Shown: positions 44,766 through 54,777 of the stretch, in pieces | Position numbering within the stretch: position 1 is the first letter of the stretch | Layout of the letters: each line of letters begins with the position of its first letter | Origin: Mantis religiosa | Lineage: Eukaryota; Arthropoda; Insecta; Mantodea; Mantidae | NCBI GenBank assembly: GCA_030765055.1 | Contig: CM060952.1 | Coordinates: 171,541,932-171,605,931, forward strand | DNA: 64,000 nt | Direction: 5' to 3' | Notes under the pieces: generated by a model | Told to the model about the DNA's origin: nothing | What the model saw: only the letters and a program-made list of their open reading frames with translations | Database searches by the model: none | Translations under genes and position numbers: made by a program

Positions 44766-45033
44766 CTCGAAAAAAAAATATGGGTTGAAACAATTATTTT
44801 ACATATTTCTTTCAAAATTATTCATCGCTTTAGTGAACTGAACTTTGGCAATAATTTTGAATAACGATAATATTATTAGAAATTCTAAAGACATTTTTAG
44901 TTCAAGTATTAAATGGTTTGAGAACTAATTAAAACAAAATTGTAAAATATTATATCTGGCATCAACTTTACACAAAAGTAATATGAAATGGGGTAATATA
45001 AAGATGTTGATTTGCCATAGCAACGACAATTCA

Positions 45034-45606
45034 TTCCAGAGGATCTACTCCCATTGCTCTTGGATCCGTAGGACCAATGACCCGGGCCTCCTTCTAACAG
45101 GGAGCTACAGAGCTGTCCCAAAAGGGCGCCCGGCACCTCCGAGGCTCTTTCCGTAGGGCAAGACCTAGAGACTAATAAGGCCCCCCCCCCTAATCTGATC
45201 CTGTGGACTCAAGACTGGATGGAAGTGGATACGCCACTTACGCGCGCCAACTCCAAAATGGGAAGGCTACCGATATGGCCTCGGTGGAACTGCCTGGCGA
45301 TCTAGGACACCTTCTACTAGCTATGCTGGCTAGTACGCGGCAATATTATGGCTTCCCTCAACCCCGTCCGGAGACGTATCCGATCTCCCACGGGTATCGG
45401 GAACCACTGCTCCCTCGAGTCCAACCCAATCCGAACAACTCCCTATCAGGGAGGGGCTCGAATGTTCGGCCCGAGGTTTCTCTAGTAACGTCAGAGGTAC
45501 CACGAGTGCTAGGGGTCTGCAGCGCCCGCCTACGACAGCAGAAGGGGACGGATCTCTTCCCCTACGGGACTGCAGCTAGCATCTTTCTTCTGCATTGAGA
45601 TTCCAA
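45034..45606 (-). mobile_element. Repeat C copy 2 (573 bp, longest bounded copy)
   Basis: Flanked by the 8-bp duplication ACAATTCA (45026-45033 and 45607-45614). It contains all family blocks: GGATCTACTCCCATTGC, 10 C at 45181-45190, GTGGATACGCCACTTACGCG, CGAGTCCAACCCAATCCG, GGCTCGAATGTTCGGCCC and a terminal CCTACGGGACTGCAGC. It extends about 30 bp further right than copy 1, so it may include the true 5' end on the minus strand. There is no coding capacity. Confidence 0.75.
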
Positions 45607-46039
45607 ACAATTCAGACGTGTTACATGTGGTGCCGATCTGCAGTCTGCAGAAACTTGATGTGCAAAGATGCAGTATTAATCATTTTATGGAAGTACATAA
45701 ATTACAAAGTTTAACATTGTGATTAGATAAACTAATGGTTTTTTTTATGTTTTTTTAAATAAATTCCAATGTTTTTTTAAAGAAGAGAAAAGTTTGTTAT
45801 TCTTTTCTAAAATTATTCTCGCTCCTAGACTACGGCCAGAGAGAGAGAGAATACTCATTGCTCCAGAGTGCCAAGGCATAGGTCCACAAGAATTCCTTCA
45901 AGATCAACAGAAAAAGTGACAATAATTAACCATCTTTCATTCCTCGTGCCTTTTGCACTAAATTATTCCGCTCCAAAAAGATCCAGTGAGGCTGTTAGAA
46001 CACCGTCTTCGTCAGCCATCATAGTAGATTTTGCATAAA

Positions 46040-46122
46040 ATCCTGCTACATGGTCAGGTAGGTCGGCCATGGGAATCGAACCCAGGCCTCTTGGATGGGG
46101 GCCACAGATGATGGGAAGTCTA
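46040..46122 (-). repeat. SINE-D head fragment (copy 5)
   Basis: GGTCAGGTAGGTCGGCCATGG then GAATCGAACCCAGGCCTC matches the reversed B-box region of SINE-D copies 1-3. Flanking text does not match the body. Confidence 0.6.
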
Positions 46123-46124
46123 AT

Positions 46125-47458
46125 CTGCGTCTTTAACTAAACAACACTGGCAACAAAAAGCATTGCATAAATAACTTGACATAGTTTTTTGAACATGCAA
46201 ATATGATTTTCACATTTGAGTTGCAGAAATAGAAATTAATCCGGGGCAAAATTACAAGTTAGTACTGTAATCAGTTTTATGTGAAAGAACTAAAAGCAAA
46301 AAGTTCTCTCACTTTGTCCTTTTACGTACTATAATTATCTTAATTAAAACTTACGTACTAAACTATAATCTTAGTAAAATACCCTGGTATAAGTGGTTTT
46401 CCAAATATTTTTATTATGCTTAGGTATTCTAAAAAAAAATACATTTTTCTTTATATAGCCTTTTATTGGCCATGTTTGAAGCTTGCTGTAGTTACATTAA
46501 AATTTTCTAAGGGAAAGAAAGGGAGTTTTAGTTCCATTTTCAAAGCAAACGCGCAACTCTTTATTATGTATGCACTCACAAAGCAGATAATAATTTTGAT
46601 GTGCACAGTGAATTCTTGTTTTCGTATTTTGCCTTTATAACGTTTTGAAAAATTTCTACAAGAATAATTTTCATTAGTAATGTAAATTAAAATACATTTT
46701 GCATCAGTAATGGAATATAAAATATGTAGCAACTAACAGAAAAGGTCCTGATTTCCCTATTATTTGGATATAGCGTCAAAAATACTATTTATATCATCCC
46801 TGTGGTGAAAATTTGCAAGCCGGGTTCAGTACGGGATTCAAGTGATGGGATTTATGCACTTCTCTCAGAATAAACTGCTTGGAAAATTTATATCTACTTC
46901 ATTATCATGTCGAGGAACATGGACACTTCGCGAAAATATGCATAACACAACTGCTAAGCTCCACCCAATGGATTATACAGGACGTGCATATTAAAATCCA
47001 AGGATGCTTAAAATGGGACCCGATCCTGTAACTTGACATTGGTCATGTAGTAGGCTCCATAAGTGTGATTGTCAGTTGTTAATGAATCATACAGGCGCTT
47101 TATTTCCGTGTATTAGAAGTTTTCGTCGACACACATAAGGATGCTAGCACTCGTGTTATGAATATAAATAGTGAATTGCGGTTATCTTTAAAAGTAAGTA
47201 TTAAATCGATAGAAAAAGGTTATTATTTGTGACAATAGATGAGACCATCCGAAACGATAACTGCACGTTTGAAAAGGTATATCTGTATGTTCAGAAAGTC
47301 TCTGGAAAATTTATATTTTGATACATATGAAGTACGTGTTTAGCTTGCCGTGGTTATTTTGGAGGATTATGTTTGAAATGATCTCCCTGTGGCTTATCTC
47401 GAAGCCCCAGGTTGGGAAGCCATCTTGAAGCAGGATTATTTGGGATGATAGTGTTTGC
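46125..47458. other. About 1.3 kb AT-rich, nothing recognised
   Basis: No assignable frame or repeat until the hairpin at 47459. Confidence 0.4.
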
Positions 47459-47493
47459 AGATTAATTTCTCACCTTCGGTGAGAAATTAATCT
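47459..47493. repeat. Perfect 16-bp inverted repeat with 3-base loop
   Basis: Arms AGATTAATTTCTCACC (47459-47474) and GGTGAGAAATTAATCT (47478-47493) are fully complementary around TTC. It lies 118 bp upstream of the solo LTR. I can tie it to no known element. Confidence 0.9.
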
Positions 47494-47611
47494 TGAAGAA
47501 ATATAGATGTTTCTCCTGCAACTCTGGATAATTAGGCGCATCTGTAATTGTTGAGCAATGAGATATTTTTGTTTCCCAGGATCACGGTAACGGGACTGAT
47601 AATGATAGTAT

Positions 47612-48151
47612 TGTCTCCCGGCACGGCCAACTGACGGCTGAGTGAGGGCCGAGAAGCATTCGTCAACGCCTACCCATTTATCTTGTAGCGCCAACTGAAG
47701 GGATCGCAGGCCACTGTGCCGTCTCTTTCCCCTCCCCCTGAGTTCTCGAACATCCAGGATATCTCATCTAACCCGGAACCTTCTAGATAGGTCAGTTGGT
47801 CTTATATAAGTGACGCGCCGGGCCGGAGAATAGTTCAGTTCAGTTCTTGGCGAGCAGCCATGAGGAGCGCCCAGTGAGGGAACGGACCGGAAGAGTGTGA
47901 ACGTGCATCAGAGGAGTTGTACGTAACTGTGAGCGTGCAGTGGACCGTAAGACTGTGTACGTGCATCGGAGGAGTTGTGCGTAATTGCAAGTGCAGAGTG
48001 GACCTGTGACGGACGAACTGGTGAATTGTAATTGTAATTGTAATTGTAATTCTGTGTAATCGGCAAGTGTTCCGACTGTAATTCGGTGGAAATAAAGAAC
48101 ATTTTGGGTTGTGCAATTGGACTTTTAATTTCACGAACCCACAAAGTCACA
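47612..48151 (+). mobile_element. Solo LTR, family L1 (540 bp)
   Basis: It begins TGTCTCCC and ends AAAGTCACA, with GTAT directly on both sides (47608-47611, 48152-48155). TATATAAG sits at 47803-47810, TCAGT initiators at 47835-47844 and AATAAA at 48091-48096, so the promoter and poly-A signal are in working order. It contains a 58-bp tandem duplication (ACGTGCATC... at 47901 and 47959) that the copy at 37788 lacks, which accounts for the length difference. Four TAATTG units lie near 48025. No internal retrovirus-like genes flank it. Confidence 0.82.
47801..47845 (+). promoter_or_regulatory. LTR core promoter: TATA box plus arthropod initiator
   Basis: TATATAAG (47803-47810) is followed about 30 bases later by two overlapping-spaced TCAGT motifs (47835-47839, 47840-47844), the arthropod initiator consensus. 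Whether it is active is unknown. Confidence 0.6.
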
Positions 48152-48155
48152 GTAT

Positions 48156-49443
48156 TACTATTTTTAAAGAACGAATAATACTTTTATTGTTAAAAATGGA
48201 AATTTAATTCCTCATAAACAATTTTAAATTATTTGAAACAATTACAAATATTATTAATGTTGTCTTTTTACAACCAGCAGTAGATTCCATATTGAACTAT
48301 TTCTCATTTTGTGCACACGCTACTTATGCATCCTTGATGCACACAAAATTGTTTCTGCACACACTCGGATAGACAAATATACGTCTTATTCCTAAGACTT
48401 TCATAAGCAGAAGAACAAAATCTTTTTAAAACATTCAACAACTTATCAAGTTACGTTGTCATGGTTACATCATTACCTACTTTACATACTTCATTATTTT
48501 ATTATAAATACTAATATCTTTGACTATTCCTAACAAAACATGACGTTTGAAAGAAAAACCAGTATTTATCCTTACGTAGTTGTGGGACGATGGTGTATAA
48601 ACTATGCCAATTATATTTTACTTATGTACACCGTTTAATGGCCATGGTTCTCAGCGTTCCATTTTACACTATATTGGGAATGAATGGTCGCTTAATTTTG
48701 TTCAAGGACCTGTTTGTAAGACTTGCGTTTGTTTTACGTACCGTAAAACAACCACCGGCTTTATTGCCTATCCAGGGAAGCCATTCTAAGTATTTTACAT
48801 CCCAAATATTCCATCGAACTCCGTCAGGTTAACCATTGTAACAGGAAGATGTATATGAACGATGCCGATGAGGTGCAACAGATTTGAGGGCTTCTTAACT
48901 GCCCACTAACGTAAGCAGAGGAGCTCAAGAAAAGAGAAAAATGAGGAAATGAGAAAGACACACTGGAGGATTGATGTCGACCTCTTGCAAAGCCAGTAAA
49001 GAGGGTGGACAGTAAGTTTTATGAAAATTATGGATAAGAGAATATTATGTTATATAAAGGTGTGTTATATATGAAATATACAAAGTGTAATTTGTGTAAA
49101 ATGCAAATGTTAAACTTTTAATCTGTTCGTTGGTGACGGCCTTTAAACTCATAAATTAAATAATTTCACCGAATAATTTTATTATTTGAAAATAACCTTG
49201 TGTTACAAAATGTATTTCTAAAAGAAATAACTTTTCTAATATTATTTATCTTTTACTCAAATTAACCTGCAAATATTATTCTTCTTGGATTATCATTTTC
49301 TCTGCTATCTCAAGTATAAATTATCATCATTTCAGATTAATGTTAAAAGTTATTCTGCAGCATATCCTCAAATACAGTAGTGAAAACATTTGTGTGCTTT
49401 TATATAAAATCGAGAAATGAATATTGTACTATGTAGTACGGTA
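48156..49443. other. About 1.3 kb AT-rich, nothing recognised
   Basis: An 80-codon frame at 48590-48832 has no recognisable motif. Confidence 0.4.
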
Positions 49444-49459
49444 TAAATAATTTATACAG

Positions 49460-49906
49460 TTAAGTGCAGAAGTTCAACTCCCATTAGTCCTGGATCCGTA
49501 GGTTCAAGGACCCGGGCCTCCTTCTACCCGTGAGTAACGGATACTCCGGGGCTCTTTCCATAGGGCAATAATTTGAGTCTAAAAAGCCCCCCCCCCCCCG
49601 CTGAGCACAACGTCAGGACGGGGTAGAAGTGGATACACCACTTACACGCGTCAACCCCGCAGGGAAGACTACCGAAAACCTCGGTGAGACCACCTGGTGA
49701 TCTAGCGCACCTTCTACTAGCTCTGCAGGCTGGTACCCGGGACTTATTAGGAAATCCTCTACCCCCTCCGAGCGGCCTTAGCCTGGTTGCAGGTACCCAA
49801 TTCCCCGTGGGTGTCGGGAACACACTGCCCCTTCGAGTCCAACCCAATCCACACAACTCCCCTACAGGAGGGGCTCGGCAGTTCGGCCCGAGGTTCCTCT
49901 AGTAAC
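49460..49906 (-). mobile_element. Repeat C copy 3 (447 bp, right end missing)
   Basis: Bounded by a perfect 16-bp duplication, TAAATAATTTATACAG (49444-49459 and 49907-49922), so the insertion is clear. It contains CTCCCATTAGTCCTGGATCC, 13 C at 49587-49599, CGAGTCCAACCCAATCC and GGCTCGGCAGTTCGGCCC. It stops at CCTCTAGTAAC, about 75-130 bases short of copies 1 and 2. One-sided truncation at insertion is the mark of target-primed reverse transcription and places the 5' end on the right. Confidence 0.85.
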
Positions 49907-50028
49907 TAAATAATTTATACAGAGCTTAATGGATCTATAGTAGAAAAACTATACATTAGTGACAAAAATATGCAATTAAAGGTACAAAATTTGTCAATTG
50001 CACCTACGCCCCCATGTTTCTCTTTTAC

Positions 50029-50258
50029 TTTACGTCCTCCAACATTAGTCATATCTCGACGACGAATGAAATGGGTAAGATGATGCTTAAATGAGACCAG
50101 GCTCCACAGCTCTTAGATTTACCTGTCATTCGTCCTTCTGGATAAGGGAAAACCCCGGACAAAACCTTTTCCAGGTAAGTCACCCTGGCCGAGATTCGAA
50201 CTCGGGACCTCTTGAACCTGAGGCAGACACGCTACCATGTATGCTACGACGGGGGCAT
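50029..50258 (-). mobile_element. SINE-A copy 5
   Basis: Reversed full-length copy: 3' end ACGTCCTCCAACATTAG at the left, reversed head with GAGATTCGAACTCGGG and a diverged A-box end (GCTACGACGGGGGC) at the right. It abuts SINE-D copy 3 with no spacer. Confidence 0.85.
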
Positions 50259-50264
50259 GCTACC

Positions 50265-50755
50265 ATATGGGGCACCCCTGGGAGGAAGGACAAGGTGAGA
50301 GGAGCCAGAAAGCGGCGTCACAAGGAGCCACGACAATGCAAAGGCAGGATCAATACACTTAACCAGTTGGAAACCCCCGACAGGCCATAGCAACAGGTAT
50401 CCCACTTTACTGTGGTCCAGAAACGGCCCACCAAACCGAGTTCGGAGATTGGAGATCGCCCTAACTCAGAGGAAGTTTTCACAGAGTATGCCATCCTGCC
50501 ATGCACCGCCGAGACACCCGCCGACACTTCTAACCTGAAAGAGTCAACCAGACGAGAGTCACATGAAATGATAATGGAGATGAAATGGAGGAAGAGATAA
50601 CTCGGGGAATGTAAGTAACGTACCCAGCATTCATCTGAAGATACACGAACCACCCTCCCCCCCAAAAAAAACCATGGATCAGGTAGCTCGGCAATTGGAA
50701 TCAAGCCCGGACCTCCCAAATGTGGGCCACAGACGAAACCGCCCTAGCTCTTGCA
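50265..50755 (-). repeat. SINE-D copy 3 (left end missing)
   Basis: It starts at TGGGGCACCCCTGGGAGG, lacking the first 50 or so bases seen in copy 2, and continues through GCCATCCTGCCATGCACCGCC and GAGACACCCGCCGACACTTC to the reversed head GATCAGGTAGCTCGGC...GAATCAAGCCCGG. A C-run and an A-run sit near 50656-50670. Confidence 0.72.
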
Positions 50756-50806
50756 CTTGATTGCTAGTCTAAAAATGATAAGTACTCATTTTATGTAGTG
50801 TTGAGG

Positions 50807-51043
50807 TTTTTTTTTTTTTTTTTTTTTTTAATTTACGTCCTACAACGTTAAGCACATCGGATGATGAATGGAATGAGTAGAATTATGCTCAAATGAGCCC
50901 GTGGTCCATAGAGCTTAGAGTTACTCGACATTCGTCTTTGAGGGTAAGGTAAAAGCCCGGACAAAGACTTACCCTGACCGAGATTCGAACTCGGGACCTC
51001 TTGAGCGTGAGGCAGACATGCTACCACCACACTACCAAGGCGA
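50807..51043 (-). mobile_element. SINE-A copy 6
   Basis: Reversed copy with a long tail (poly-T of about 23 at 50807-50829), then ATTTACGTCCTACAACGTTA, the body and the reversed head GAGATTCGAACTCGGGACC...CTACCAAGGCG. About 15 bases of body, GGATAAGG-type, are missing. Confidence 0.87.
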
Positions 51044-52230
51044 GCAGGCTTCTTTCTGCTGCTATCTTGTTACACACATAGTTGAAGGGAAAAAAAACTG
51101 TTTAAGTTTTGTGTAATGAAGGGTTTAAAAATAAATACGTATTAATTATAGTGGTATACTTATTAAATAAATTAAACAACTCTATCTTATATGTAGTCCT
51201 TATGTTAATCGTGAAATGTGCACAAAAGTTGAAATAATAATTTATAGAACTTTATTATTGTTCATCTTAGAACTGTGATTGGACATCACTTTTAATGTAA
51301 ATATAAATGAGATTCAAGCGTTATACCAAGGCCTGTTCAAACAGTATGTTTAAATGTTGACTTGTTTAAAGACGAAAACCAGTCCTTTTAATAAAATTAA
51401 ATGTGAGATAAGAGCTTCAGCACCTGTGATAAAGTTATTGGCACTTCACGTAGGCTAAACTTGCGATTTAATTTAAAATTTAGCTGAATGACATTGTTAT
51501 TACTTTCTTTTCACCACTCAACTTGTCCTTGTTTGGTTATTCTGCTAATGTACTTCAAGTCTCCTATATCTTTTACATAAATTCTTCAGCTGGAAATAAA
51601 ATAACGGTTGCCTTACCTCCGCAGCGCTCAAAATTTCTTCTAAAACCTCACAATCCATTAACTGGGTGCGCAAATCCGAAGGTGTACATATAATATCCTC
51701 AAACTGTTCCAAACATGACAGGCTTATCTATTAAAATGAATTATACGCCATTGATTTTGCCTTCATTTCTTATGGTTTTCATCGTCTAATTTATAGTGAC
51801 ATTCTGTAGACTATACTTTCATTAAAAACTATATTTTATTTAATATACAAACAGTAATTACTTGTCAAAACAGCTACAACATTAAACTGCACAGGCGATT
51901 GTTTTAGTTGTGTTTAATTTTATCCTGCCTTCCACATTTTACGTAACAAACTGCAATTTTTTCACTTCATTTTTTTCTCAGGAATGTGATGGAGAAGATG
52001 ACAGAAAATCTTTATTTATACCTTCATTTACCTAATATTTGCTGCAAGAAAACTTGAAATAAACTTATTATTTCACTTTATTGAGGTTTAAAATGCGAAT
52101 CTATTTCAAAATGCTTATGTATTTTATTGAGTACTGCATAACCTTTTTAGGCAATATTGCTCAGCACAATGTAAAAGTGCCTTAGAACCAAAAACCAGCA
52201 CTTGAGCTCTTTCTGTGTCAAAACCAATGG
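51044..52230. other. About 1.2 kb AT-rich, nothing recognised
   Basis: No assignable signal. Confidence 0.4.
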
Positions 52231-52231
52231 A

Positions 52232-52366
52232 GGCTTTTCTTTTCCCTGAGGTTTTCCTTATCCTGATAAGACGAACAATGGCTAACTCTAAGCTGTGTGT
52301 ACTCCGGAATCATTTGCGCAGTAACTTCACACATTTTATTCATCGTCCGTCAACACCAATACGATT
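52232..52366 (+). repeat. SINE-A relic (copy 9, 3' part only)
   Basis: GAGGTTTTCCTTATCCTGATA, AAGACGAACAATGGCTAACTC and TCATTTGCGCA...TTCATCGTCCG follow the SINE-A body in order, but with much higher divergence than the other copies. The tRNA-like head is absent. Confidence 0.6.
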
Positions 52367-53054
52367 GAAAGATATGAAGTTTTAAAAAATATGAGACACT
52401 AGGTGAGAGAAACGAATGAAGAAATGAACCAATAGCTAGTAAAACGCTTGCCCCTTTCCTAGAAATCTTTGTTTTTGTTTGAATAACAGAGGTAAATACA
52501 GTAATGTAATTTCATACTCTAAATAAAAAGTTTACATTGTAAAATTTTGTGGCATGTGTGTATCCGTAATTATTCAATCTTCTTTTACATGACTTGATAA
52601 ATACTGGAAGCGAAATGGCTATGATTATTAGTTGTGGAGTGAATACCTAGGTTGAATGACATGCTAAATGATCAACTTGATAAGAAAGCAATGGGGCGTG
52701 AAATTAAGCGAAGTATGTATCTTGTTTCTTAGTTTTGGATATATGTTATATAATGATATATTGTAGGCATAACGTTCTGACAATTTTAATCGCTTTATTT
52801 TAATTGCACGCATATTTGCACTTGTATAGTGTGATGTGACATGTTAAGTAAATATCAGCTACATTCTACATTTGAATGATTACCAAACACTGTATGGTTT
52901 CGAAAATAAAATAATTTGATTGACTTGAACGATATCAACGTTAATTAGGTATTTGTTTATACACACCTATGACAAGTGAAGGAAATAATGCAGTCCATCC
53001 AACAATGGAATACCACAGGTAGGATTTGTGTGTACCCAAAAATATGTTATTCAA

Positions 53055-53150
53055 TTGGAGAATTTAATGTCAATCTGACTTGTAGTAGAGGTAACTCAGT
53101 GGTTAGAGACACTTGACTTTTCCAAACCTTGCCCTGTATACGGCCAATGT
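53055..53150 (+). repeat. SINE-F copy 3 (partial)
   Basis: TTGGAGAATTTAATGTCA is identical to 24481-24498 and is followed by TAGAGGTAACTCAGTGGTTAGAG, an A-box-like head. The rest is too diverged to follow. Confidence 0.45.
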
Positions 53151-53357
53151 GAAAGAACTGAGGAAGTTATAATTAAAAATCAGCAAGCTTAGAAGGCATA
53201 CAGATCTATTGTCTCTAAAAAATCTCGTCTGGATTCTTAAATACATATTTTTTGAGACAAAAGTCTATGAGTTTATAAAACTTATTATCGGTGAGTTAGA
53301 TATCTTAATATTTTCGTCTTAATTATCTTGGTTTCTTTTCAAATAGCCAGCGAAATT

Positions 53358-53576
53358 TTGAAATGAAATACGTTTAACGCCTGCTTTTACTGCATGCGGC
53401 ATCGCAGGTGGTGACACTGATGATACATGAAATGAAGATGGAGCACCGGTGGAATGAAGTGAAAACGGAGATTCCAGAGAAAAGCCGCCCCGGCGCCGTG
53501 TTGTCCAATGTAAATCTGGGATAGAACCCGGTCCATTTTGTTAACAGTAGAGCGGTCTAACCACTCAGCAACAGCC
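53358..53576 (-). mobile_element. SINE-B copy 3
   Basis: The tail TACGTTTAACGCCTGCTTTTA, the body GGTGGTGACACTGATGATAC and GAAGATGGAGCACCGGTGGAA, and a decayed reversed head (ATAGAACCCGG, AGCGGTCTAACCACTCAGC). It ends where SINE-A copy 7 begins. Confidence 0.8.
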
Positions 53577-53656
53577 ATGTCCGTCGCGGTAGCGTACATG
53601 GTAGCATGTCTGCTTCACGTGCAAGGGGTCCCGAGTTCGAATCTCGGTTAGGGTGG

Positions 53657-53658
<2 letters not shown>

Positions 53659-53731
<73 letters not shown>

Positions 53732-53732
53732 T
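53659..53732. repeat. (AAT)n microsatellite, LINE tail
   Basis: About 24 uninterrupted AAT units forming the 3' tail of the minus-strand LINE. Confidence 0.95.
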
Positions 53733-53989
53733 GAAGTACTAAGCTTTCACAATTTTTGGACTGCCCTCTGTTTTGGCCCAGGCCACTGATACACAGGACA
53801 GTCCATTAAGTATATTTGCAGACGTGTTAAAATATGTGTTATTACAGAATAGTCACTTTTTATTTCTTCTCTCCTTTTACAGTCCATATCCACTTGTTTT
53901 TTTACCTTACTTTAAAACTGCCCTATGTTTTTATAATTTTTGCTTAAAACTTGATTAAGCTGATTCTCCTATTCATTTTTGATATTTGA

Positions 53990-54500
53990 CATTCTTTCCT
54001 CCACATCTCTGTTTCCTTACAATCAAACAGTATATGTTCTATATCCTCTTTGTCCCCACACAATGGGCAATCATCTTGCGGGTATCCATTTCTTTGACCT
54101 CTTAATCTCCATATCCCTGCTCTTAACCCTTTCTTTCTTCACTGTTAGTGCTATCTATATACCTCTCCCTCCCCCAGCTATTTTTCAATGGAATATAGAA
54201 AATAAGTGATCTCTTCTCTGCTAATTGACTAAACAGTTTCTGGATGTCCATGTCTTCAAATCTTATTCTAGCCTCTTTCCAAAAACCTTTATAATTAGTT
54301 TTTCTCTTTCTCCAAATATCACCCATAACATTACCTTCCAAATTATTTCGTAAATTACTTACCCATCCTTTATTTGGTAAACTTAGTTCTTGATACCTCA
54401 AGCATTGTTTCAGTATATTCCCCTCCCCTAAATTCAATACTCTATACCAATATTTCAGTGCCCTTTCTATAACTAACCCTTTTGTTGGAACGCTCCCCAT
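53990..54500 (-). pseudogene. LINE second frame, C-terminus with Cys/His knuckle
   Basis: A 125-codon frame from 54500 (IERALKYWYRVLNLGEGN, QELSLPNKGWVSNL, RIRFEDMDIQKLFSQLAEKR) ends at a stop near 54123. One frame over it continues GYPQDDCPLCGDKEDIEHIL followed by FDCKETEMW. The CPLCG...H-L--C pattern is the Cys/His motif found at the end of many LINE second frames. One frameshift separates the two. The reverse transcriptase itself is not in the insertion. Confidence 0.72.
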
Positions 54501-54777
54501 TTCAATTAGAGCTACTTCATTTACAGTTGATATTGGCAGCCCTATAACTTCCTTACAAAACCCCCTGTGTACATAATCTAAAACTTCCCATCCTTTTTCC
54601 AGCCTTAGGGTGAGTTACCTGGATAAGGTCTTTTCCGGGGTTTTCCCTTATACTGTTAGACGAATGTGAGGTAACTCTAAGCTCCATGGACCCCGGACTC
54701 CTTTGAGTATCCCTTCACCTATTTCATTCATCGTCCGGTATGACTTAACGTTGGAAGACCTAAATTCCCCCACCCCC

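Larger units (their letters stand above)
53656..54604 (-). mobile_element. 5'-truncated LINE inserted in SINE-A, with (AAT)n tail
   Basis: 949 bp between two TTAGGGTG octamers. On the minus strand the 3' end is an (ATT)n tail, seen as (AAT)n at 53659-53732. The tail, truncation and 8-bp duplication all fit LINE insertion. The element differs in sequence from the LINEs at 31699 and 34940. Confidence 0.85.
53580..54777 (+). mobile_element. SINE-A copy 7, split by a LINE
   Basis: The head (GTCGCGGTAGCGTACATGG, GAGTTCGAATCTCGG) runs to TTAGGGTG at 53648-53655. The body resumes at the second TTAGGGTG (54605-54612) with AGTTACCTGGATAAGG and ends GACTTAACGTTGGAAGACC near 54764. Together the halves make one normal SINE-A. 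Confidence 0.88.

Noticed and set aside
45181..45190. C-run as a sequencing artefact
   Set aside because: C-runs of 9-13 occur at the same relative place in all four copies of repeat C, so the run is a family feature, although exact counts may be unreliable.
47835..48134. 99-codon and 80-codon minus-strand frames over the solo LTR
   Set aside because: They lie antisense inside the LTR and reflect its TAATTG units and tandem duplication, not a protein gene.
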